Assembly: GCA_965658445.1 (NCBI GenBank)
Contig: CBFHSF010000013.1
Span: 11,448 to 75,447, forward strand
DNA length: 64,000 nt
Source: CBFHSF01 sp965658445
GTDB lineage: Bacteria > Bacteroidota > Bacteroidia > Flavobacteriales > Schleiferiaceae
Direction: 5' to 3'
How positions within the stretch are numbered: the stretch's first letter is position 1; each line of letters begins with the position of its first letter. The position numbers were made by a program, and so were the translations under genes. The notes under the pieces were generated by a model. The model had not been told where the DNA came from. It ran no database searches and was given only the letters and a program-made list of their open reading frames with translations. Below are positions 35,780-44,320 of this stretch, in pieces.

Positions 35780-36526
35780 ATGAAAATTTTAGTTTGTATT
35801 AGTCATGTCCCCGACACGACTTCTAAAATTAACTTCAAGGACAACAACACGGCGTTTGACACAGCCGGCGTACAGTTCGTAATCAATCCCTACGATGAGT
35901 TCTCTTTGACTCGCGCCATGTGGATGAAGGAAAAACAAGGTGGAACCGTAACCGTGGCAACGGTTGGAGACGCTTCTGTAGAGCCTACTATGAGAAAGGC
36001 CTTGGCCATCGGTGCCGACGACGCCATTCGCATTGACGCGCAGCCAACCGATGGTTTTTACGTAGCCTCTCAGCTCGCTCACGTAGCGAAAGAGGGTGGA
36101 TACGACATGATTTTGTGTGGACAAGAGAGCATTGACTACAACGGTGGTCAGGTTCCAGGAATGATCGCAGCTCTTTTGGATCTTCCCTTTGTTAACGCAT
36201 GTGTAGGATTGGAAATTGACGGTGGAAACGCCACGGCTATCCGCGAAATTGACGGAGGAAAAGAAACCCTTTCTGCTTCTCTACCTCTAGTAATCGGAGG
36301 AAAAAAAGGTTTGGTAGAGGAAAGCGACCTTCGCATTCCCAACATGCGCGGTATTATGACGGCGAGAACCAAGCCTCTTAATGTAGTTCCTGCTGTGGAT
36401 GCCAATGCGCAGACAACAGCCACTGAATTTGCCAAGCCAGCGCCTAAGGCTGCTGTTAAATTGGTAGACGCAGACAACGTTGCCGAATTGGTTAACCTTC
36501 TTCACACAGAAGCTAAGGTAATCTAA
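35780..36526 (+). CDS. etfB: electron transfer flavoprotein, beta subunit
   Basis: Beta subunit of the heterodimeric flavoprotein that takes electrons from acyl-CoA dehydrogenases. 248 residues: N-terminal KILVCISHVPDT, AMP/FAD-binding fold, MILCGQESIDYNGGQVPGM, and the recognition-loop region NMRGIMTARTKPLNVV. Cytoplasmic. Followed by etfA after 46 bases. Confidence 0.95.
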   Translation: MKILVCISHVPDTTSKINFKDNNTAFDTAGVQFVINPYDEFSLTRAMWMKEKQGGTVTVATVGDASVEPTMRKALAIGADDAIRIDAQPTDGFYVASQLAHVAKEGGYDMILCGQESIDYNGGQVPGMIAALLDLPFVNACVGLEIDGGNATAIREIDGGKETLSASLPLVIGGKKGLVEESDLRIPNMRGIMTARTKPLNVVPAVDANAQTTATEFAKPAPKAAVKLVDADNVAELVNLLHTEAKVI

Positions 36527-36572
36527 GGTCTATTCCTCAATTAATTAGTCACACAGTAAAACAACATATATA

Positions 36573-37532
36573 ATGTCTGTATTAGTTTTTGCAGAATCTT
36601 GGGACGGAGCGTTTAAGAAGGCCACTTTTGAAGCCGTAGGTTACGCTGCCCATATCGCACAACAAAAAGGTACCTCCACTACGGCTGTAGTTTTGGGACC
36701 ACTCACCGATGACGCCAGTACTTTGGGTCAGTACGGTGCCAATAAAGTAATTCACGCAGAAGGCGTTTCTTCTGTTAACGGAAAAGTTTACGCTGAGACT
36801 TTGGCAGCCATTGCCGAAGCAGAGGGTGCGGATACCGTAGTTATCTCTGGAAGCTTTACCGGAAAAACTGTAGCTCCTATTGCCGCAGTAAAAATGGGCG
36901 CAGCGCTTATTACCAACGCCGTTGAGTTGCCATCTTCGGTTTCTCCCATAACGGTAAAAAGAGGATCTTTCTCTTCTAAGGCCTTTGCTACTTACCAAGC
37001 CAATGCGGATAAAGTAATTATTTCTATCACTCCTAACTCTGTAGGTGTAGGTGCCGCTTCGGGAGACTCTGCTGCTGTAGAAAGCGCTGGCGTTTCTGGA
37101 TCTGCTGATACCACTCAACAGAGCTTGGACAAGGCACAAGGAAAAATTCCATTGCCAGAAGCAGAACTAGTTGTATCTGCCGGTCGCGGTCTTAAAGGAC
37201 CTGAGAACTGGGGAATGGTAGAAGACCTCGCAGAACTTTTGGGAGCCGGAACAGCCTGTTCTAAACCCGTTTCTGATATTGGTTGGAGACCTCACACTGA
37301 GCACGTTGGACAGACAGGTATTGCCATCCGTCCCAACTTGTACATTGCCATTGGAATCTCAGGAGCCATCCAGCACTTGGCAGGAGTTTCTAACTCTAAG
37401 ACCATTGTAGTAATCAACAATGACCCTGAAGCTCCTTTCTTTAAGGCTGCTGATTACGGAATTGTAGGCGATGCATTTGACGTAGTCCCTAAATTAACCG
37501 AAGCGATTCGTCAATTGAAAGCCAACAACTGA
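36573..37532 (+). CDS. etfA: electron transfer flavoprotein, alpha subunit
   Basis: Alpha subunit, 319 residues. N-terminal domain (1-190), then the FAD domain with VSAGRGLKGPENW, GIAIRPNLYIAIGISGAIQH and the C-terminal NNDPEAPFFKAADYGIVGD. Together with EtfB it passes electrons towards the quinone pool through an ETF:quinone oxidoreductase not seen in this window. Confidence 0.96.
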   Translation: MSVLVFAESWDGAFKKATFEAVGYAAHIAQQKGTSTTAVVLGPLTDDASTLGQYGANKVIHAEGVSSVNGKVYAETLAAIAEAEGADTVVISGSFTGKTVAPIAAVKMGAALITNAVELPSSVSPITVKRGSFSSKAFATYQANADKVIISITPNSVGVGAASGDSAAVESAGVSGSADTTQQSLDKAQGKIPLPEAELVVSAGRGLKGPENWGMVEDLAELLGAGTACSKPVSDIGWRPHTEHVGQTGIAIRPNLYIAIGISGAIQHLAGVSNSKTIVVINNDPEAPFFKAADYGIVGDAFDVVPKLTEAIRQLKANN

Positions 37533-37545
37533 TACCTTTGTACTT

Positions 37546-38127
37546 ATGCACAAGGTACCGTTGACCATAAAAGGGTTGTCATATAGCGAACGACAAACAG
37601 GAGCGTATGCCCTGTTGTTGGGCGAAGAAAATGGGCCTCGAAAACTTCCGATTATCATCGGTGGGTTCGAGGCCCAATCTATTGCCATTGCCTTAGAAAA
37701 AATGGTAAATCCACCCAGACCCCTGACTCACGACCTATTCAAGAACATTGCGGACTCATTAGAAATTCGCGTTGAAGAAGTGATCATTCACGACATCAAA
37801 GACGGCGTTTTCTTTTCTAACCTCATTTGCTTCCAAGGAGGAAAGCAGTTGGTGGTAGATTCTAGGCCTTCTGATGCGGTGGCGTTAGCCATCCGATTTA
37901 ACTGCCCCATTTATACTACCGAGGAGGTCTTGGACAAGGCCGGTTTGATTTTGGAAAAGGAGGATGACAAATCTGCCATTCACATCGCACCCAAAACGGA
38001 AGCCAAACCCGACAAACCTTCAACCTCTCTCAAGGACCTAGAAAAGCAATTAGAGGAGGCGGTAAAAAATGAAGATTACGAAAAGGCGGCAGCCCTAAGA
38101 GACCAGATTTCCAAATGGGGAAAGTAA
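37546..38127 (+). CDS. bifunctional nuclease (DUF151) with UVR-like tail
   Basis: A 193-residue protein. The N-terminal 135 residues are the DUF151/BFN domain (ETGAYAL-like QTGAYALLLGEENGPRKLPI, then VVDSRPSDAVALAIR). The C-terminal 35 residues form a UvrB/UvrC-like motif (LEKQLEEAVKNEDYEKAAAL, then RDQI). This fusion is usual in Bacteroidota. The BFN family is reported to have nuclease activity; its cellular role is unclear. Thirteen bases downstream of etfA, and overlapped by the next gene. Confidence 0.92.
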   Translation: MHKVPLTIKGLSYSERQTGAYALLLGEENGPRKLPIIIGGFEAQSIAIALEKMVNPPRPLTHDLFKNIADSLEIRVEEVIIHDIKDGVFFSNLICFQGGKQLVVDSRPSDAVALAIRFNCPIYTTEEVLDKAGLILEKEDDKSAIHIAPKTEAKPDKPSTSLKDLEKQLEEAVKNEDYEKAAALRDQISKWGK

Positions 38128-38480
38128 AATCCACTTTCATCGCATTCCTTTCAGTCTTGCTCTTTGTGCAATGCAATGAATCCTATACGCAGCAAGGAAG
38201 CTATTCTTTTGATTACATCCGCAATACAGACGGAAAGGATTTACTTCCCATTGACCCTTCTGACAGCCTAATTATTAACCGCGACTCATTTGGTTATTTC
38301 TTGTTAGCAAAAGACTCATTATTTGCTTCTGGCCAGTGGAATTTTAAATCCAATACTCTTACATTTGAGTATTCTCAACCTACGGATACCACACGTCATT
38401 ACGAGGTGGTTACGTGGGACGCTGACGCACTCGTCATCAAAGAGAACAACGTGATATTTGGGTTTAAAAGAAAGCAATGA
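38115..38480 (+). CDS. small lipoprotein of unknown function
   Basis: A 121-residue protein with a lipoprotein signal (FIAFLSVLLFVQC, lipid cysteine C20) and a short beta-rich body with a lipocalin-like strand pattern (GSYSFDYIRNTDG, GQWNFKSNTLTFEYS, VIFGFKRKQ). It overlaps the nuclease gene by 13 bases and thyA by 4 (ATGA), so it is embedded in the operon. No family recognised. Confidence 0.8.
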   Translation: MGKVKSTFIAFLSVLLFVQCNESYTQQGSYSFDYIRNTDGKDLLPIDPSDSLIINRDSFGYFLLAKDSLFASGQWNFKSNTLTFEYSQPTDTTRHYEVVTWDADALVIKENNVIFGFKRKQ

Positions 38481-39382
38481 AGGCATACCACGATTTACTG
38501 CAGCACATACTAGACAACGGAACGGTAAAAGACGATAGAACCGGAGTAGGAACTCTCTCTACGTTTGGATATCAAATGAGATTTGACCTGTCAGAAGGCT
38601 TCCCTTTGGTAACCACAAAAAAGCTTCACCTAAAGTCTATTATTCATGAATTGCTGTGGTTCTTGGATGGAGACACCAACATCAAATACCTCGTGGAAAA
38701 CGGCGTCAACATTTGGAATGATTGGCCCTTCCAGAAATACGTTACTGACATGGGACTAGAAGAGTCTCTCCCCAAATACTCACCCGAGTGGAAGGCAGAG
38801 ATGAAGTCCTTTGTAGAAAAGGTAAAAACAGAACCAGGCTTTGCCGAAAAATGGGGTGAATTAGGACCTGTATACGGTCGCCAGTGGAGAGACTTCAATG
38901 GGTTTGATCAAATCAAATGGGTTTCGGAAGAAATCAAACGCAATCCCATGAGTCGTCGTCTTATTGTTTCTGCTTGGAACGCTTCAGAAATTGAAGAGAT
39001 GGCCAAGGCGGGATTGCCCCCTTGTCACACCATGTTCCAATTTTACGTATCCAATGGAAAACTGAGCTGTCAGTTGTACCAAAGATCTGCGGATACTTTC
39101 TTAGGCGTACCCTTTAACATCGCGAGCTATGCATTGCTGACCATGATGATGGCGCAGGTTACGGGATTGGAGCCGGGAGAATTTGTTCACACCTTTGGTG
39201 ACGTTCACCTCTACTCCAACCACATTGACCAGGCTAAAGAGCAATTGTCAAGAGATTTAAGATCGCTTCCTACTCTCAATATAAACCCTTCTGTAAAGAG
39301 CATTTTTGACTTTACATTTGACGATTTTGAATTGGTAGGCTACGATCCTCATCCACATATCAAAGCAGCGGTTGCTGTTTAA
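38477..39382 (+). CDS. thyA: thymidylate synthase
   Basis: Makes dTMP from dUMP using methylene-tetrahydrofolate. 301 residues: RTGVGTLSTFG phosphate-binding arginine, LRW-like ELLWFLDGDTNI, catalytic cysteine C183 in GLPPCHTMFQFY, and HTFGDVHLYSNH. It is longer than the E. coli enzyme because of an insert at about 88-125, as in the Lactobacillus-type long form. Followed by folA, its natural partner. Confidence 0.97.
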   Translation: MKAYHDLLQHILDNGTVKDDRTGVGTLSTFGYQMRFDLSEGFPLVTTKKLHLKSIIHELLWFLDGDTNIKYLVENGVNIWNDWPFQKYVTDMGLEESLPKYSPEWKAEMKSFVEKVKTEPGFAEKWGELGPVYGRQWRDFNGFDQIKWVSEEIKRNPMSRRLIVSAWNASEIEEMAKAGLPPCHTMFQFYVSNGKLSCQLYQRSADTFLGVPFNIASYALLTMMMAQVTGLEPGEFVHTFGDVHLYSNHIDQAKEQLSRDLRSLPTLNINPSVKSIFDFTFDDFELVGYDPHPHIKAAVAV

Positions 39383-39421
39383 TCCCCCTTTAATTACAAC
39401 TCGCTACAACTCCCCTGAACT

Positions 39422-39910
39422 ATGAAAATTTCTCTCATTGTTGCGGTGGCGCAAAACCAGGTAATTGGCAAGGACAATGATTTGATTTGGCATTTGCCAG
39501 ATGACCTCAAGCACTTTAAGGCCAAAACCAAGGGACATACGATCATCATGGGCCGAAAGACCTTTGAATCCATTGGGTCAAGGCCTCTTCCCTACAGAGA
39601 GAATATTGTGATTTCACGAAGCGAACAAACTCCCGTTGATGGGGTCGTGTTTGTAAAATCCATTGAGGAGGCACTCGAAAAATCCTCTGACCAAGAACCC
39701 TTTATCGTGGGGGGTGCGGAAATTTACCGACGCTCCATGGACAAGATTGACGTAATGGAAATCACCCGTGTTCACGCGGACTTTGAAGGAGATACCACCT
39801 TCCCTACTTTCGACGATACAGAATGGGAGTTGACTCACGATGAACTGCACGAAAAGGATGAGAAGCATGCTCATTCGTTTTCTTTCCAGACTTGGGTGAG
39901 GAAGAAATAA
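39422..39910 (+). CDS. folA: dihydrofolate reductase
   Basis: Regenerates tetrahydrofolate consumed by ThyA. 162 residues: ISLIVAVAQNQVIGKDNDLIWHLPDD (two overlapping family motifs, the latter with the substrate-binding aspartate), then IMGRKTFESIG, and FIVGGAEIYR for NADPH. Last gene of the etfB-to-folA run. A hairpin-rich noncoding stretch follows. Confidence 0.97.
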   Translation: MKISLIVAVAQNQVIGKDNDLIWHLPDDLKHFKAKTKGHTIIMGRKTFESIGSRPLPYRENIVISRSEQTPVDGVVFVKSIEEALEKSSDQEPFIVGGAEIYRRSMDKIDVMEITRVHADFEGDTTFPTFDDTEWELTHDELHEKDEKHAHSFSFQTWVRKK

Positions 39911-39997
39911 GGAGCAGGTAACGGGGAATAGGCAACGGGGAACAGGTTTGATTTACACAAATTCCTAAAGGCACTTTCTGCCTGGGGCTGCACCCAA

Positions 39998-40015
39998 TCT
40001 CGACATTAGTCGAGA
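39998..40015. repeat. hairpin TCTCGAC-ATTA-GTCGAGA
   Basis: Perfect 7-bp stem with ATTA loop, preceded by TGGGGCTGCACCC. It lies 88 bases after folA. It may act as a terminator or be a REP-like unit. Confidence 0.5.
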
Positions 40016-40024
40016 GTAAGCATT

Positions 40025-40064
40025 GAGTGGTGAGTGGTGAGTGGTGAGTGGTGAGTGGTGAGTG
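40025..40064. repeat. 7-bp tandem repeat, 5.7 copies
   Basis: GAGTGGT repeated five times without error, plus GAGTG. A simple-sequence tract prone to slippage. Confidence 0.9.
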
Positions 40065-40293
40065 AAAATACTATTTACTACTTACGACTCACTATTTACT
40101 TTCCATCAGGGGCCACACCCCTGTCCCCGGTCTCAAGCTACGATTTTCGCGATAGACAAACCGTCAAGTAACCGTTTTCAGACGACACAATTCTCCTACC
40201 GAAAATTCCACGATAACCGAAAAAATGGACTCGGCTACAATCGATTGTTTTGCGACTATTTGGTTTTCGGGTTGTAACTTCAGCTGGGGCGGT

Positions 40294-40309
40294 CCCGATA
40301 ATTATCGGG
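40294..40309. repeat. 16-bp perfect palindrome CCCGATAATTATCGGG
   Basis: Self-complementary over 16 bases. It is enclosed by a second imperfect pair (AGCTGGGG 40282-40289 and CCCCGGCT 40318-40325), forming a nested structure. Confidence 0.6.
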
Positions 40310-40395
40310 GGTAGATTCCCCGGCTAAGACATCTTGAATCGGCTTCATCCGAATACAATTGATTAAATGACGCTTTGTGGTTCCTTGTTTTGTAA

Positions 40396-40437
40396 ATTGA
40401 AATGGGGAGGGCGTGGCACACGCCCCGGCTTTTCAAT
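40396..40437. repeat. nested hairpin, REP-like
   Basis: Outer arms ATTGAAA (40396-40402) and TTTCAAT (40431-40437) enclose an inner perfect stem GGGCGTG-GCA-CACGCCC (40409-40425). Confidence 0.55.
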
Positions 40438-40560
40438 CTACAGCCGAGTACTAACGAATGCAACCGATTATCAGGAGTATTTAGTTCGGAGAAATTCCGA
40501 AATTCACTTGGGGTGGGACCGCCAGTCCCCAAACAGATGCCCGATGCCTGAAACCCGACA

Positions 40561-40587
40561 AAAAAACCCCCGATTTCTCGAGGGGTT
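40561..40587 (-). terminator. intrinsic terminator after clpX
   Basis: Minus strand AACCCCTCGA-GAAA-TCGGGGGTT running into a T tract. It lies 31 bases beyond the clpX stop codon. Confidence 0.75.
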
Positions 40588-40617
40588 CTGCAAATATTGT
40601 TGACCAATTATCCGAAA

Positions 40618-41853
40618 TTAAGATACCGCTTTCAATTTCTGTAGAGTGCTCTTGTTGAGTTTTCCTTCCGCGTATTTGCGATCTACCGAGAACTTGTTCA
40701 CACCTTCTTCTGAAGGCAAATCAAACATGGCATCCGTTAAGATGGCTTCACAGATTGAGCGAAGTCCACGAGCTCCCAATTTGAATTCCATGGCCTTTTC
40801 AACCACAAAGTCGATGGCTTCTTCCTCAAAGACGAGTTCTATACCATCCATCTCAAAGAGCTGAATGTATTGTTTTATCAAGGCGTTCTTGGGTTCTACC
40901 AAAATTCTCTTCAACGTTTCGGCATCCAATGGATTGAGGTACGTCAAAACCGGCATCCTACCGATGAGCTCAGGGATCAATCCGAAGCTCTTTAAATCCG
41001 TTGGCGTCACGTACTGCAGCAGGTTGTCCATATCTACCTCCTCGCGAGTTCTACCCCCTCCGTATCCAACGGTTTGTGTATTGAGGCGGTTGGCAATGTG
41101 ACGCTTGATACCATCAAAGGCTCCGCCGGCTACAAAGAGAATATTTCGTGTGTCGATTTGAACAAACTTTTGATCCGGGTGCTTTCTTCCTCCTTGTGGC
41201 GGAACGTTTACAACGGTTCCTTCTAGGAGTTTTAGCATGGCCTGCTGAACACCTTCTCCCGATACATCTCGTGTGATGGACGGGTTGTCAGATTTGCGAG
41301 CGATCTTATCAATCTCATCAATAAAGACAATTCCATTCTGCGCAGCATCCACATCGTAATTAGCAGCTTGCAATAAACGAGAGAGGATGGATTCAACATC
41401 TTCACCTACGTATCCCGCCTCCGTTAAAATCGTGGCGTCTACAATGGTAAAGGGAACGTTGAGGAGTTTGGCGATGGTGCGAGCTAGAAGGGTTTTACCG
41501 GTTCCCGTTTCACCCACCAAGATGATATTGGATTTTTCCAAGTCTAAAGACTCGGAGGTGTCGTGCTTTAATCTTTTGTAGTGGTTGTACACGGCAACCG
41601 CTAAGGTCTTTTTGGCATCGTCTTGTCCAATGACAAAGTCATTCAAAAAGCCTGCAATGTCCATTGGCTTGAGAAGTGTCACTTCCGATCCAAACTCATC
41701 GGAAGCCGAAGACAATTCTTCAGAAACTATCCCGTGAGCCTGCATGATACAACGGTCACAAATATGGCCCGAAATACCTGCAATCAATACATTGGTATCC
41801 TTTTTATCCCTTCCGCAGAAAGAACATGAGAGTCCTTTTTCTTTTTCTTTCAC
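40618..41853 (-). CDS. clpX: ATP-dependent protease ATPase subunit ClpX
   Basis: Hexameric AAA+ unfoldase feeding ClpP. About 411 residues from the GTG at 41853 (VKEKEKGLSCSFCGR), with zinc-binding CSFC...CDRC, Walker A GETGTGKT, Walker B VFIDEIDK, and the sensor-2 region GARGLRS. The open frame extends to 41943, but that extension covers a hairpin (41913-41937) and encodes an unconserved Ser/Ala-rich segment, so I reject it. Downstream of clpP on the same strand. Confidence 0.94.
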   Translation of the reverse strand: MKEKEKGLSCSFCGRDKKDTNVLIAGISGHICDRCIMQAHGIVSEELSSASDEFGSEVTLLKPMDIAGFLNDFVIGQDDAKKTLAVAVYNHYKRLKHDTSESLDLEKSNIILVGETGTGKTLLARTIAKLLNVPFTIVDATILTEAGYVGEDVESILSRLLQAANYDVDAAQNGIVFIDEIDKIARKSDNPSITRDVSGEGVQQAMLKLLEGTVVNVPPQGGRKHPDQKFVQIDTRNILFVAGGAFDGIKRHIANRLNTQTVGYGGGRTREEVDMDNLLQYVTPTDLKSFGLIPELIGRMPVLTYLNPLDAETLKRILVEPKNALIKQYIQLFEMDGIELVFEEEAIDFVVEKAMEFKLGARGLRSICEAILTDAMFDLPSEEGVNKFSVDRKYAEGKLNKSTLQKLKAVS

Positions 41854-41910
41854 GATACTTTTGTTTTTAGGGGTGGATGGGTAAAGGTACGCATTACCCC
41901 CAGAAGATGA

Positions 41911-41937
41911 AAATGCCGCCCGCATAGCGGACGGCAT
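41911..41937 (-). terminator. hairpin between clpP and clpX (attenuator-like)
   Basis: Minus strand ATGCCGTCCGC-TAT-GCGGGCGGCAT, an 11-bp stem with one G-T pair, then TTTTCATC. A short U run suggests partial termination, which would lower clpX relative to clpP. Confidence 0.55.
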
Positions 41938-41968
41938 GATCAATGTTTTGTTTCTCTGATTCTGAAGC

Positions 41969-42640
41969 TTACTTCGCTGCTTTGCGCTCTAAAACTTCAT
42001 CAATCATTCCGTACTCTACGGCCTCTTGAGCAATCATCCAGTAATCTCTGTCAGAGTCAGCTTCTACCTTGTCAAAAGGCTGGCCTGAATGACTTGAGAT
42101 GATGTTGTACAATTCCTCTTTGAGTTTAAGGATTTCCTTAAGAGTGATTTCCATATCTGAAGCCTGACCTTGAGCACCTCCCATGGGCTGGTGAATCATC
42201 ACACGAGAGTGTTTAAGCGCTGAGCGCTTTCCCTTGGTTCCCGCACAGAGAAGAACAGCTCCCATAGAAGCGGCAATTCCCGTACAGATTGTGGCTACAT
42301 CAGGTGCTACCACTTGCATGGTATCGTAAATTCCCAATCCTGCATACACAGACCCACCGGGTGAGTTCATGTAGATGCTGATGTCTTTCTTGGCGTCGGC
42401 TGACTCCAAGAACAACAACTGAGCTTGTACGATGTTAGCAACCTGATCATTGATTCCTGTTCCCAAGAAGATGATTCTATCCATCATAAGACGAGAGAAA
42501 ACATCCATTTGTGCTACGTTGAGCTGACGTTCTTCAATGATATATGGAGTCATTGAGTTCTCTATGTATTTGTCTACGTAGAGACTCTGGATCCCCTGCC
42601 CTTTTACGGCGTATTTCTTAAATTCTTTTCCGAAATCCAT
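41969..42640 (-). CDS. clpP: ATP-dependent Clp protease proteolytic subunit
   Basis: Serine peptidase of the ClpXP complex. 223 residues. Catalytic triad visible: S125 in GIAASMGAVLL, H150 in RVMIHQPMGG, D199 in DSDRDYWM. About 30 extra residues precede the mature core, as usual in this phylum (propeptide). Between tig and clpX. Confidence 0.97.
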   Translation of the reverse strand: MDFGKEFKKYAVKGQGIQSLYVDKYIENSMTPYIIEERQLNVAQMDVFSRLMMDRIIFLGTGINDQVANIVQAQLLFLESADAKKDISIYMNSPGGSVYAGLGIYDTMQVVAPDVATICTGIAASMGAVLLCAGTKGKRSALKHSRVMIHQPMGGAQGQASDMEITLKEILKLKEELYNIISSHSGQPFDKVEADSDRDYWMIAQEAVEYGMIDEVLERKAAK

Positions 42641-42669
42641 GTTTTAGCTTTTGTCAAATTAACTAGGGA

Positions 42670-44019
42670 TTATCCCTTTTGTTCTGTAGCTAATTTAACA
42701 AATTCATCATAGGATACCTCTACTTCTTCTATCTTAAAAGTATTGAGGTAGTACTCAAGCATTTTAGCTCCGTACAACTGCTCGTTTAGGCGCTGTACTT
42801 CTTCTTGATTCTTGAGAACGTTCATGGCAATTTTCGTTACCTCTTCGTCTTCCATTCCTCCTTGACCGTACTGTGCCAATTGAGAGTTTACCAAGTTCTT
42901 AGTGTGGTTAACCAACTCTTCTTGTGTTACAGAAAGCTCTTGGTCCTTGATGATTTTATTTTCGATCAATTGCCATTTAAGACCTTTTACCATTTTGGGG
43001 TATTCTGCGTCGATTTCGTCCGCAGAAATAGGATTCTCCCCGTTGGTTGTCATCCACTTTTTAAGGAAGGTGTCAGGCAATTCAAATGAAGTTTTGTCAA
43101 GCAAGTAATCCGCAACAGAGTTCATAAAGTACTGGTCAGCGTCAGCTTTGTACATTTTCTCTGCTTCTTCTTTTACGCGAGCGCGGAATTCTTTTTCGTT
43201 TTTAACCGCTCCTTCACCGTAGATCTTGTCGAAGAACTCTTGGTTCATTTCGGCAGCTTCGATGCGAGTAACATTGGTCAAGGTAAACTGGAATTTACCA
43301 TCCATAGCCTCCAAAGCAGAATCTGTAATTCCCAAAAGGCCTGCAGGGTTGAATCCTTTTACGAATTCGGTTTTCGCGTTGATAGTGATTACGTCGTTAA
43401 GCGCTCCTTCTAGCAAAGACTTCTTGGCCTTGCCCTTTAGTGAAGAACCGGCAAACTGAGTAGTTTTCTCCAAACCACCTTCAACGATTTCCTTTCCGTT
43501 CATTTCAACGAAAGTTCCTTCGAACATATCAGTAGCTTCGAAAGTTTCCGGAGTAGACATCTTTCCGTAGCGCTTCGCCATATCTTCTACAAAGCGATCA
43601 ACCGTTGCCTTATCAGCCACTACTTTGTTGTACTTGATTTTGTTCTTTCCAGAAATCTTTACGTCAAAAGCAGGAGCCAATCCCAATTCAAATTGGAATT
43701 CAAAGGTGTCTTGATTGTTCCAGTCGATAGAATCGTTGGCTACGGGAAGTGGATTTCCCAAGATATCGATCTTCTCATCGGCGATGTATTTGTAAACGCC
43801 GTCTTGCAAAAGCTTGTTGATTTCGTCAATCATTACCGGCATGCGGTACTGCTTGTTGATCAATCCTGCAGGCACTTTACCCGGTCTAAACCCAGGGATG
43901 TTGGCCGTCTTCTTGTAATGGGCCAAGGTCTTATCAACCGTTTCCTTGTAGTCTTCTGGGGTTACCTGAATGGTAAGCACTGCATTTAGCTCGTCGATGT
44001 TCTTCTTGTTAAACTCCAT
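42670..44019 (-). CDS. tig: trigger factor
   Basis: Ribosome-bound chaperone. 449 residues. The N-terminal ribosome-docking loop is IPGFRPGKVPAGLINKQY (residues about 39-56). The middle domain is strongly diverged, and the typical FKBP-like peptidyl-prolyl isomerase sequence is not evident, as in other Bacteroidota. The C-terminal helical arms make up the rest. First gene of the tig-clpP-clpX unit (29-base gap to clpP). Confidence 0.94.
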   Translation of the reverse strand: MEFNKKNIDELNAVLTIQVTPEDYKETVDKTLAHYKKTANIPGFRPGKVPAGLINKQYRMPVMIDEINKLLQDGVYKYIADEKIDILGNPLPVANDSIDWNNQDTFEFQFELGLAPAFDVKISGKNKIKYNKVVADKATVDRFVEDMAKRYGKMSTPETFEATDMFEGTFVEMNGKEIVEGGLEKTTQFAGSSLKGKAKKSLLEGALNDVITINAKTEFVKGFNPAGLLGITDSALEAMDGKFQFTLTNVTRIEAAEMNQEFFDKIYGEGAVKNEKEFRARVKEEAEKMYKADADQYFMNSVADYLLDKTSFELPDTFLKKWMTTNGENPISADEIDAEYPKMVKGLKWQLIENKIIKDQELSVTQEELVNHTKNLVNSQLAQYGQGGMEDEEVTKIAMNVLKNQEEVQRLNEQLYGAKMLEYYLNTFKIEEVEVSYDEFVKLATEQKG

Positions 44020-44264
44020 GGAGTATTCGCTTTAATTTTCGATTATTTCCTCTTTGTTTTGGATAATTTTTAAAAAAATATCCACTTTTTTTTCTTTGAC
44101 TTTTTCCCTCAATCCGCTTTTTCAACTAAAACGTTACGCAAGTCTTGTTGAGCTTGGAAACCTGGAAATCCGCCTCCCCTTTTTTGGAGACCATTTTACC
44201 CGAAAAGCCGGATTTAATAGGGCTTAACGACTGATTATCAAATTGTCATCCTTTTCAAAAAGGG

Positions 44265-44295
44265 TTGCAAAGGTAGAAAAATTCATCTACTTTAG
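44265..44295 (+). promoter_or_regulatory. promoter of the barrel/SPOR gene pair
   Basis: TTG (44265-44267), a 20-base spacer, then TACTTTAG (44288-44295): close to the Bacteroidota TTG/TAnnTTTG pattern. 25 bases to the start codon. The rest of the 300-base gap back to tig (44020-44320) is AT-rich with no gene seen. Confidence 0.45.
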
Positions 44296-44320
44296 AGGCA
44301 CCAACTAAAGTTACTTAAAT

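Larger units (their letters stand above)
39911..40560. other. hairpin- and repeat-rich noncoding stretch between folA and clpX
   Basis: About 650 bases with no credible gene: the short open frames here have no start context and unlikely composition. It contains AGGTAACGGGGAATAGGCAACGGGG (near-duplicate 11-mers near 39916-39940), a 7-bp tandem repeat and at least four GC-rich hairpins listed separately. It resembles a patch of REP-like palindromes. Confidence 0.6.

Noticed and set aside
40025..40064. CRISPR-like array
   Set aside because: It is a 7-bp simple tandem repeat without spacers and there are no cas genes in the window.
40062..40607. Three short open frames in the hairpin-rich gap after folA
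   Set aside because: They run through palindromes and tandem repeats, overlap on both strands and have no plausible protein composition.
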